Positions 1 through 6,634 of a stretch of DNA of 9,295 bases are shown here, piece by piece. The notes beneath the pieces are model-generated. The model ran no database searches. It saw nothing but the letters and a program-made list of their open reading frames with translations, and was not told where the DNA came from. A program made the translations under genes and the position numbers. This DNA comes from Chryseobacterium sp. (GTDB lineage Bacteria; Bacteroidota; Bacteroidia; Flavobacteriales; Weeksellaceae): the NCBI GenBank assembly GCA_017989575.1, contig JAGNPP010000084.1:1-9295 (forward strand), given 5' to 3'. Numbering within the stretch: the stretch's first letter is position 1; each line of letters opens with the position of its first letter.

Positions 1-1
1 G

Positions 2-1714
2 ATCAAAGGTGACGGTGCATTGGACAACAAAGGAACTACTTTCGCAACTTATGCTTACAACCACTTCTGGGATTCTGGAAAAGGAAGTTTGCTAGGATTG
101 AGTGAAGGTTCTAATGCAGGATTGTATGTAACGTATCACCACAACTGGTTCGATCATTCAGATTCTAGACATCCAAGAGTTCGTTATTATTCAGCTCACA
201 TTTACAACAATTATTTTGATGGTGTTTCTAAATATGGTTCAGGTTCTACTTTGGGTTCTTCTCTTTTCGTAGAAAACAACTATTTCAGAAACTCTAAAAA
301 TCCAATGATGATCTCTATGCAGGGAACTGACGTTTGGAGTCCATCAAAACAACAAAACGATCCAGGTAACCAAGGAACTTTCTCTGGTGAAAATGGTGGA
401 ATGATCAAAGCATTCAATAACGTTATTGATACAGATATCGCGACAAACTCTATGCGTTTTGTAGCTTATGGAGATCCTAATCCAGAATTCAATATTCCTG
501 GAAAAATCAGTTCAACAGTAGATTTTGATGCTTATTTAGCGACAACTCGTGGTGAGGAAGTTCCAAACACGGTTAAATCTTTCAGAGGCGCTAATATTTA
601 CAACAACTTCGATACAGATGCAGATCTATATGTGAAAAATCTTGTTGTAGAAGACCCAACTCTTGCTAGAGATAAAGTTAAAGTTTATGCTGGTAGAGTA
701 CAAGGTGGCGATATCAAATGGACTTTCGATAATCTTATAGATGACAAATCGTATGCAGTAATTCCAGCACTTAAAGCTTTATTGACTGGTTACGGAACTT
801 CTTTGGTATATATTCAGGCTGAAGCACCAAGTAGCCAAACATTGGTAAACACTTCTGGAAACAAAGATCAAACAGTTGCAGAAAATGTTGCAATTGCGCC
901 AATTGTGTTTACTTGGGGTGGAGATGCTACAGACGTTGCCATCACTGGATTACCTGCAAATGGTCTTACAGTAACGAAAAATGCAGGTGCTAAAACAGCG
1001 ACTATCACTGGAACGCCAACTGTAAGCACTTCTTACTCAGTAACTACAACAGGTGGATCTGGAGCGTCAATCTCAATCAGTGGATCTGTGACCGTTGGAA
1101 CTACGCCTCCTCCTGCAAGTGGTGGTGAGATTCATAACTTCACAACTTCAGAAAAAGTGAGTACTTTCTACTCAATTACTGGAAATATGAATTCTACAAA
1201 TGGTTCTCAAACTTACGACGGAAACACTTTGACAAGACGTATCAAAATAGAATCTTCTACCAATATCAGTTATACAACTACGGAAGAATCTACTTTAACT
1301 TTAGTTTTTGATGCAGATTTTAGCAAAAAAATTAAGTTTAATGGTGAGAATTATACAGCTACAAACGGTGTTCTTGAAATTCCAAATGTTCCAGCTGGTA
1401 CTCACGCAATCACAAAAGGTGATACGACTAACTTGTTCTACATCAAAACAGTTTATGCAAATATGGCGACAAGTGATATCAACAAACCTCAAGTGTCTGT
1501 ATATCCAAATCCAGTTTCTGATGTATTGAGAATCAACACTGCTGGAGAGAAAATTCTTAATGTGAAAGTTTACAGTTTTGCTGGAAATGTTGTTAAGAAT
1601 ATTGCAGAGGTGAAAGGTGATTCAGTTGATTTGAGAAACTTGAACACAGGAAACTATATCGTGACTATCACAACAGATAAAGGTACAGTGACCAAAAAAA
1701 TTATCAAAAAATAA
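2..1714 (+). CDS. PL1 pectate lyase, T9SS-secreted (5' partial)
   Basis: The reading frame is open from base 2 with no start in the window, so the N-terminus (signal peptide and early beta-helix) is missing; 570 residues remain. Residues 1 to about 265 are the later part of a PL1 right-handed beta-helix. They include a GDGALD segment, matching the Asp-rich calcium-binding region of the family, and RHPRVR at residues 56-61, the RxPxxR motif that carries the catalytic arginine. PL1 enzymes cut de-esterified homogalacturonan by beta-elimination, needing calcium. About 285-365 looks like a Ig-like module, followed by a TTPPPASGG linker and a beta-rich accessory module (about 375-488). From about 497 a VSVYPNP motif opens a type A T9SS sorting domain ending in KKIIKK. 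This predicts export by type IX secretion to the surface or medium. PL1 and the sorting domain are secure; the middle modules are judged from pattern only. Confidence 0.93.
   Translation: MKGDGALDNKGTTFATYAYNHFWDSGKGSLLGLSEGSNAGLYVTYHHNWFDHSDSRHPRVRYYSAHIYNNYFDGVSKYGSGSTLGSSLFVENNYFRNSKNPMMISMQGTDVWSPSKQQNDPGNQGTFSGENGGMIKAFNNVIDTDIATNSMRFVAYGDPNPEFNIPGKISSTVDFDAYLATTRGEEVPNTVKSFRGANIYNNFDTDADLYVKNLVVEDPTLARDKVKVYAGRVQGGDIKWTFDNLIDDKSYAVIPALKALLTGYGTSLVYIQAEAPSSQTLVNTSGNKDQTVAENVAIAPIVFTWGGDATDVAITGLPANGLTVTKNAGAKTATITGTPTVSTSYSVTTTGGSGASISISGSVTVGTTPPPASGGEIHNFTTSEKVSTFYSITGNMNSTNGSQTYDGNTLTRRIKIESSTNISYTTTEESTLTLVFDADFSKKIKFNGENYTATNGVLEIPNVPAGTHAITKGDTTNLFYIKTVYANMATSDINKPQVSVYPNPVSDVLRINTAGEKILNVKVYSFAGNVVKNIAEVKGDSVDLRNLNTGNYIVTITTDKGTVTKKIIKK
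1492..1711 (+). other. Type A T9SS C-terminal sorting domain
   Basis: The last 73 or so residues of the pectate lyase begin with VSVYPNPVSDVLRI, continue with VKVYSFAGNVV and DLRNLNTGNYIVTI, and end in a basic KKIIKK tail. This is the usual order of motifs in Bacteroidota type A sorting domains (YPNP, then an L-x-x-L-x-x-G-x-Y segment, then a lysine-rich end). Such domains direct proteins through the type IX secretion system and are usually removed on export. Confidence 0.9.
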
Positions 1715-1774
1715 CCCTACATAATTTAATGTCAGTCTGTAGATTTCAGATCACATTATTTAAATGTTAAATAT

Positions 1775-1810
1775 TACAGGTTTTCATCCCGCACGGGGTG
1801 AAAACTTGTA
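1775..1810 (+). terminator. Long intergenic hairpin, possible terminator or dispersed repeat
   Basis: Bases 1775-1790 pair with 1795-1810 to give a 16-bp stem with two G-U wobbles (1779 with 1806, 1787 with 1798) and the loop GCAC. The GC-rich core is ATCCCGCACGGGGT. The tract after it (TATTTAAAAAAG) is only weakly T-rich, so it is not a textbook rho-independent terminator. It sits 60 bases past the pectate lyase stop and 58 before the methylesterase start, so it could end or attenuate transcription between them, or be a copy of a dispersed palindrome. Confidence 0.55.
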
Positions 1811-1867
1811 TATTTAAAAAAGATGAAGTCTTTTAGGAAACTTTCAAATAAAAATTAGAAATTAAAA

Positions 1868-2896
1868 ATGAAGCAGTCCAAAATCAAAAACTTTCTATTG
1901 TTTTTTTCTTTCGTTCTCGTTTTGATTAGTATCAATTCTTTCAGCGTTATCAATCGTGATTCTGAAAAAATTTATACAGTCGCAAAAGACGGTTCCGGAG
2001 ATTTCACAACAGTACAGAAAGCAATCGATGCAGTTGGAAACGGACTTCAAACCACCACAAAGATTTTTATTAAAAAAGGAACTTATAGAGAGAAAATCAC
2101 GGTTCCTGCAACCAAAGGTCCAATCACTTTTGAAGGTGAAAATCTTAAGGAAACAATTGTCATTAATGATGATTTCGCGTCAAAGAAAAATGCCGATGGA
2201 AAAGAATTCGGAACAACAGGTTCATCCACAATTTTTATTTTTTCTAATGATTTCTCTGCTAAGAATCTCACATTCCAAAATGACGCTGGCAAAGTCGGAC
2301 AAGCTGTTGCTGTTTTAATTACAGGCGACAGAGCGATTTTCGAGAATTGCAGATTTCTTGGATTTCAGGATACGTTATATTTGAAAGGACAGCAAGACGA
2401 TCCTTCAAAAACGAAAGATGTTCGCCATTATTTCAAAAATTGTTACATCGAGGGAACAACAGATTTTATCTTCGGCGCTGCAACGGCAGTTTTCCAAAAT
2501 TGTGAGATTTATGCTAAAGAATCTGCAACTTATCTCACCGCAGCTTCAACACCGGAAGGCAAAAAGTTCGGTTTTGTTTTTATTGATTGCAAAATCACAG
2601 GCGAGGCAAAATCACAATCGGTTTATCTCGGAAGACCTTGGCGACCGTTTGCGAAAACAGTTTTCATCAATACAGAAATCAGCAATGTCATCAAGCCAGA
2701 AGGTTGGCACAATTGGAACAAACCCGATGCAGAGAAAACCACTTTCTACGGAGAATATAACTCCAAAGGAATCGGAGCCAACTCTGAAAAAAGAGTTTCC
2801 TGGTCTCATCAATTATCAAAAAAAGAAGCAAAAGAATATTCCATCAAAAAAATACTTGCAGGAAGAGACAACTGGAATTTCAAAATAAAAAAGTAG
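1868..2896 (+). CDS. CE8 pectin methylesterase
   Basis: Pectinesterase of carbohydrate esterase family 8. It hydrolyses the C6 methyl ester of galacturonate in homogalacturonan, releasing methanol and exposing the acid form that pectate lyases cut. The 342 residues begin with a hydrophobic signal segment (about residues 9-26). KGTYREKI near residue 70 is the family's GxYxE motif. The active-site set is present: Q145 in GQAVAV, Q167-D168 in FQDTLY, D199 in DFIFG (nucleophile in characterised homologues), and R256 with W258 in LGRPWRP. The length fits a single catalytic domain with no accessory module. No sorting domain is present, so a periplasmic location is likely. The ATG follows the A-rich leader ATTAAAA. 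It lies 153 bases after the pectate lyase, its functional partner. Family assignment is firm; the plant or bacterial pectin ester preferred is not shown. Confidence 0.95.
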   Translation: MKQSKIKNFLLFFSFVLVLISINSFSVINRDSEKIYTVAKDGSGDFTTVQKAIDAVGNGLQTTTKIFIKKGTYREKITVPATKGPITFEGENLKETIVINDDFASKKNADGKEFGTTGSSTIFIFSNDFSAKNLTFQNDAGKVGQAVAVLITGDRAIFENCRFLGFQDTLYLKGQQDDPSKTKDVRHYFKNCYIEGTTDFIFGAATAVFQNCEIYAKESATYLTAASTPEGKKFGFVFIDCKITGEAKSQSVYLGRPWRPFAKTVFINTEISNVIKPEGWHNWNKPDAEKTTFYGEYNSKGIGANSEKRVSWSHQLSKKEAKEYSIKKILAGRDNWNFKIKK

Positions 2897-2906
2897 TATT
2901 CATAAT

Positions 2907-2930
2907 GTCACACTGAGCGGAGTCGAAGTG
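2907..2930. repeat. Dispersed-repeat-like intergenic element
   Basis: The string CACTGAGCGGAGTCGAAGTG (2911-2930), preceded by GTCA, has short inverted ends (CACT/AGTG). It is more GC-rich than its surroundings, and lies 10 bases past the methylesterase stop. It resembles short intergenic elements I recall as recurring in flavobacterial genomes. Only one copy is in the window, so repeat status rests on that recollection. Confidence 0.4.
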
Positions 2931-2939
2931 CTTTTAGGT

Positions 2940-3024
2940 TAAAATCTTTGATGAGTTTTACGTCTTTGCGAACCTTAAAATATTTTCAATAAGTTCAAAA
3001 ATCTTAGCGGACTTTGCGTTAAAA
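2940..3024. repeat. Degenerate CTTTGCG repeat in gene leader
   Basis: CTTTGCG occurs at 2964-2970 and again at 3012-3018, each followed by a TTAAAA-type segment, with a related TTAGCGG at 3004-3010 between them. The stretch fills the leader of the DUF4861 gene and has no coding potential that I can support. It looks like a decayed intergenic repeat unit and resembles leader repeats I associate with Chryseobacterium-type genomes. Confidence 0.35.
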
Positions 3025-3037
3025 AATAAAATTAAAA

Positions 3038-4036
3038 ATGAAAAACATAATTCTAAAATCCATCTACTCAGGAATTCTGATCAGTTTCATCAACTGCTCA
3101 GCCCAAACAGATGTGATTCAGAAAATCAAAAAAAACGGAAGCAAACCTTTCACTTACGCAGAATTATCAGTGAAGGAAGGCGGAAAATGGGAAGGAAATA
3201 AATACGTTGGCGGAACTTTCAAAAATATCACAGAACTTTCCATTCCGGCAGAACATACAGACCATTCTTCTTACATCAGATACGAAGGAATTGGTTTGGA
3301 AAACAACCAAGTTGGCTACAGATTGTACCTCGATTGGAGAAATGCTACCGATATTTTCGGTAAAAAAGTGACCACTTTGGTTTTACGAGAAGTTGGGCAA
3401 GACGGCTTCGAATCTTACCACCACGATGCACCTTGGGGACAGGATATTTTGAGATCAGGTCGTACAATTGGCGTTGGTTCTTACGGAAGATATGACGAGC
3501 AAAATGACTTCGTAGAAACTTTCAAAATCGTAAAAAATACAGATGTAAAAGTAACGAATGAAGCTGATAAATCCTTCGCAACCATCAATTACAAAGGGTG
3601 GAAAACTTGGGGCGACGCGGTAGATTTGCAATCCAAACTCACGATTTTTAACAAAGACCGTTTTGTAAAAGTTGATTTGGAATTGAGCAATACGATTTCT
3701 GGTTTGTGTACTGGGATTGTTGCGATCAAGGATATTCCGTTCAAACAAGTGGTGAGCAAAAACAAAAAGTGGGCTTACATCGCGACTTACGGACAGCAAA
3801 CTTTAGCCAAAAAAGAAGACAATCTTGGAATGGCAGTTATCTATCCAATCGATAATTTTGATAAATATGTGAAAACAAAATCGACGCACGTTGTTGTTTT
3901 CAAAAAGAACAAAAATGCGTCGTATTACTTTCTGGGCGCTTGGTCTCAGGAACCAAACGGTATTAAGACAGAAGTAGATTTTTACAAGGATTTGGACAGT
4001 AAGTTAGAATTGTTGGACAAAGACGGAAAGTTGTAG
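3038..4036 (+). CDS. DUF4861 family protein of pectin locus
   Basis: A 332-residue exported protein whose body matches the DUF4861 family. The recognisable segments are YRLYLDWRNATDIFGKK (about residues 94-110) and the block APWGQDILRSGRTIGVGSYG just after SYHHD (about 131-150), followed by beta-rich sequence to the end. The family is mostly found in Bacteroidota polysaccharide-use loci next to unsaturated uronyl hydrolases, lyases and esterases; I know of no settled activity, so none is assigned. The N-terminus is a signal segment ending FINCSAQ. The cysteine at residue 20 could be lipidated, but N at -1 is a poor lipobox, so soluble periplasmic is also possible. The ATG follows ATTAAAA, as for the methylesterase and acetylesterase. 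Conserved His, Asp and Trp in the central block are candidates for a binding or active site. Confidence 0.85.
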   Translation: MKNIILKSIYSGILISFINCSAQTDVIQKIKKNGSKPFTYAELSVKEGGKWEGNKYVGGTFKNITELSIPAEHTDHSSYIRYEGIGLENNQVGYRLYLDWRNATDIFGKKVTTLVLREVGQDGFESYHHDAPWGQDILRSGRTIGVGSYGRYDEQNDFVETFKIVKNTDVKVTNEADKSFATINYKGWKTWGDAVDLQSKLTIFNKDRFVKVDLELSNTISGLCTGIVAIKDIPFKQVVSKNKKWAYIATYGQQTLAKKEDNLGMAVIYPIDNFDKYVKTKSTHVVVFKKNKNASYYFLGAWSQEPNGIKTEVDFYKDLDSKLELLDKDGKL

Positions 4037-4092
4037 ATTGATTTTAAGGATTAATATCTAGCATCATCGATGTCATTCTTTAAAGAAGAAAA

Positions 4093-5115
4093 ATGAGTAG
4101 AAAACAAATTATAAAGCCAATGAAAATAGCATTTTTAGGACTGATTTTATTATCAGTGTTTTCGTATGGCCAGAAAGCATCTACTTTTTCTTTGGAAGGA
4201 AAAACCAAAAATTTTGAAGACGGAACGGTTTTGTACCTGAAAAATAATTTGAATGATAAGATTATTGATTCCGCAATAGTTGCGAATAATCAATTTAAAT
4301 TCAATACGAAAATTTCAAAATTCCCGCTTCGAGTTTTACTTTATAATAAATCATTTTCAGAATGGAGAGATTTCTGGCTCGAAAAGAATCAGATGACTTT
4401 CGACGCATCCGAAAGTAATTTTAAAAGTGCAAAGATAACTGGTTCTCAATCGGAGGATTTATCACAAAAACTTTACGGAAATACAGCGAAATTATCATTT
4501 GAAGAAAGAAATGAGCTTGAGAAAAAATTCGTAAAGGAAAATCCAAACAGTATCGTGAGCGCATTTATTTTGTCCGTTTTTGCAAGAGATTGGGGAAAGG
4601 ATTTTAGCAAAACGTATTTTGATAAATTTTCTAAAGAAATAAAAAAATCGGATTACGGCGTAAAAATATCCAACTACATCACATTGAATGGTGATGTCAA
4701 AATTGGAGACAAATATTCAGATTTTGAAATGGCAGATAACGATGGAAAACCCCAGAAATTCTCCAAATTGCTTGGCAAAGTCACACTTTTGGAATTTTGG
4801 GCTTCTTGGTGAGCGCCGTGTAGAAAAGAAAATCCAAACTTGGTAAAAACTTATCAAAAATTTAAACCGCAAGGATTTGAAATAGTGTCAATATCTTTGG
4901 ATAAAGAAAAGAAAAAATGGGCTGATGCCGTGAAAAAAGACGCTTTGGAATGGGCAAGCTTTTGCGATTTCGAAGTTTGGGATAATAAGGCATCGCTGAT
5001 TTATGGTGTTTATGAAATTCCAGATAATTTCTTAATTGACAAGAATGGGGAAATTGTTGCGAGAAACATCCACGGAGAAGAACTAAATATAAAACTTGCG
5101 GAGTTAACAAAATAA
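4093..5115 (+). CDS. DUF4369/TlpA-type thioredoxin-fold protein with in-frame TGA at redox Cys
   Basis: Read through one TGA, this frame encodes about 340 residues: a signal segment, a DUF4369-like beta-rich region (about 30-120), a helical linker, then a TlpA/AhpC-TSA thioredoxin domain (about 200-340). The domain shows GDKYSDFEMAD, VTLLEFWASW, the active site, and IPDNFLIDKNG, which holds the expected cis-proline. Related proteins reduce or exchange disulfides in the periplasm. The active site reads WASW-[TGA]-APCRKENP: the stop occupies residue 240, where relatives have the first Cys of CxxC, and the second Cys (TGT, 4819-4821) is intact. The frame continues with clear homology to TAA at 5113, so there is no frameshift. 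Either the codon is read as selenocysteine, or the gene is a pseudogene or base error giving a 239-residue truncated product without an active site. An ATG at 4120 (MKIAFLGLILL) is an alternative start. It is an unusual neighbour for pectin enzymes. Confidence 0.8.
4810..4812 (+). other. In-frame TGA replacing first Cys of CxxC (candidate Sec codon)
   Basis: Codons from 4801 read GCT TCT TGG TGA GCG CCG TGT AGA, that is A-S-W-stop-A-P-C-R. A third-base change from TGT or TGC would explain a nonsense mutation; a selenocysteine reading would give a UxxC redox site, known in other thioredoxin-fold selenoproteins. Homology is continuous on both sides. No strong SECIS structure is evident downstream. 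Confidence 0.6.
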
Positions 5116-5186
5116 AATTATAAAGGTGCGAATCACCATATTATATAAAACAGTATCATTTCTTTTTAAAAATAAAAAATAGAGTT

Positions 5187-6437
5187 ATGAAATTTAAAAC
5201 ACTTAAAATATTGTCAATCACAGCTTTGGCTTCAGGAATTTTCCTGTCTTGTGCGCAAACCAAAACTGCAACTACGCCAAAAGCTACAACCGAAACTTCA
5301 GCTGGAAAAGCCATTCCTACAAACCTCAATTGGTCAGAAAGAATGTTGCTTTCCGAAATGAAACGTTTCCCAGAAGCTTGGATGCTAGATTTCCACAAGA
5401 CACCGAAATGGAGTTATCCAAACGGATTGGTTTTGAAAGGCGCAGAAGAATTGTATAAAAAGAACGGTAAGAAAGAATATTTTGATTACATCAAGGGTTA
5501 TGCAGAAGAGATGGTAAATGCAGATGGAAGCATCAAAACCTATAAGATCAAAAATTACAACATAGATATGCTGAATTCAGGCAATGTTTTGCTGTATCTA
5601 TATTCTGTTGACAAACAAGACAAATATCTGAAAGCTTTACAATTATTAAGGTCGCAATTGAATGACCATCCAAGAACTTCCGAAGGTGGTTTCTGGCACA
5701 AGCAAATCTACCCGCACCAAATGTGGTTGGATGGATTGTATATGGGACAACCTTTTTACGCAAACTACACTCAAATTTTTGAAAAAGGAGATTCTGCAAA
5801 CAAAGCTTACGATGATATCGTCAATCAATTTGATTTGATCCAAAAACATTTGAAAGATCCAAAAACAGGATTGCTTTATCACGGTTGGGACGAGAGCAAA
5901 GAGCAGGCTTGGGCAGACAAACAAACCGGACTTTCTCCCAATTTTTGGGGAAGAGCAATGGGTTGGTACGGAATGGCGATCGTAGATGTTTTGGATTTCC
6001 TTCCACAAAATCATCCAGGAAGAGCAAGATTGATTTCTTACCTAAATTCCTATTCCGAAGCTTTGGTAAAAGTTCAGGATTCGAAAACAGGACTTTGGTA
6101 TCAAGTATTGGACAAAGGTGGCGAAAAAGGAAATTACCTGGAAGCTTCCGCATCGTCTATGTTCGTTTACACATTTGCAAAAGGCGCAAGAAAAGGCTAT
6201 TTGCCAACATCTTACAAAACCATTGCAAAGAAAGGTTATGACGGAATCATCAAAAATCTAATCTCTGTAGAAAAAGATGGAACAGTCAATTTAAATCAAA
6301 ACTGTGCAGTTGCAGGTTTGGGTGGAACGCCTTACAGAAGTGGAACCTACGAATATTACGTCAACGAAGAAATCCGCCCGAATGACCCAAAAGGAACTGG
6401 ACCATTCATCCTAGCAAGTTTGGAATTAGAAAAATAG
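5187..6437 (+). CDS. GH105 unsaturated rhamnogalacturonyl/uronyl hydrolase lipoprotein
   Basis: Family GH105 (YteR/RhiN-like) enzyme of 416 residues. These (alpha/alpha)6-barrel enzymes remove the 4,5-unsaturated galacturonyl (sometimes glucuronyl) residue left at the non-reducing end by polysaccharide lyases, through hydration of the double bond. The expected motifs are visible: MWLDGLYMGQPF with the likely catalytic D182 (equivalent to D143 of YteR), HGWDE with H232, FWGRAMGWYGMAIVD, and a late SSMFVYTFAKG and GGTPYRSGTYEYY. The N-terminus ends IFLSC, a good lipobox with lipidated Cys near residue 22, followed by a Thr-rich linker, so it is probably a membrane-anchored periplasmic or surface lipoprotein. 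It follows the thioredoxin-fold gene by 71 bases. Its presence implies rhamnogalacturonan or pectin lyase products as substrate. Galacturonyl rather than glucuronyl preference is inferred from the locus. Confidence 0.93.
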   Translation: MKFKTLKILSITALASGIFLSCAQTKTATTPKATTETSAGKAIPTNLNWSERMLLSEMKRFPEAWMLDFHKTPKWSYPNGLVLKGAEELYKKNGKKEYFDYIKGYAEEMVNADGSIKTYKIKNYNIDMLNSGNVLLYLYSVDKQDKYLKALQLLRSQLNDHPRTSEGGFWHKQIYPHQMWLDGLYMGQPFYANYTQIFEKGDSANKAYDDIVNQFDLIQKHLKDPKTGLLYHGWDESKEQAWADKQTGLSPNFWGRAMGWYGMAIVDVLDFLPQNHPGRARLISYLNSYSEALVKVQDSKTGLWYQVLDKGGEKGNYLEASASSMFVYTFAKGARKGYLPTSYKTIAKKGYDGIIKNLISVEKDGTVNLNQNCAVAGLGGTPYRSGTYEYYVNEEIRPNDPKGTGPFILASLELEK

Positions 6438-6456
6438 AATTTTATTAAAATTTTTA

Positions 6457-6560
6457 GGGCAACTTATCCGCCTTCCGCTCCCAATCTTTTTTGCAGACGT
6501 TTCCATATAAATAGAAATTTAGTTTACGCAAAAAAGGATTTCCGCTCAAGTCGGGTTGCG
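6457..6560. repeat. Imperfect palindromic intergenic element
   Basis: AATCTTTTTTGC (6483-6494) is nearly complementary to GCAAAAAAGGATT (6528-6540), with one bulged base, enclosing about 33 bases. TCCGCTC occurs directly on both sides (6474-6480 and 6541-6547), and GCAACTTATCCG near the left edge partly mirrors CGGGTTGC near the right. Together these form a folded, non-coding unit of about 100 bases between the GH105 and GH43 genes. It resembles dispersed elements I recall from Chryseobacterium-like intergenic DNA; a single copy is present here. Confidence 0.4.
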
Positions 6561-6634
6561 AGCGATTCGATGATAAAAATCTGAAAAATTTGCAAAATCA
6601 GCGAGAGAAATTTTATTCATTTAAATATTGAAAT

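Noticed and set aside
3455..3799. Minus-strand open frame of 114 residues, and similar opposite-strand frames at 5646-6014, 6860-7366 and 8674-9066
   Set aside because: They lie wholly inside well-supported + strand genes, show no recognisable domains and have compositions expected of shadow frames.
4810..4812. UGA reassigned to tryptophan or glycine genome-wide
   Set aside because: No other confident gene here contains an in-frame TGA, Trp is encoded by TGG throughout, and the residue expected at the site is Cys.
4840..4857. Possible SECIS hairpin after the TGA: TTGGTA pairing with TATCAA around the loop AAAACT
   Set aside because: The spacing (loop starts 34 bases after TGA) is acceptable, but the 6-bp stem is weak, includes a G-U pair, and the loop lacks the G expected at its first positions in bacterial SECIS elements.
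4840..5115. Separate gene starting at TTG 4840 (thioredoxin C-terminal half)
   Set aside because: It begins in the middle of a conserved domain, lacks the active site and has no leader; it is the rest of the interrupted gene.
5125..5137. Small hairpin GGTG-CGAAT-CACC before the GH105 gene
   Set aside because: A 4-bp stem without flanking support is expected by chance; not listed as a terminator or riboswitch.
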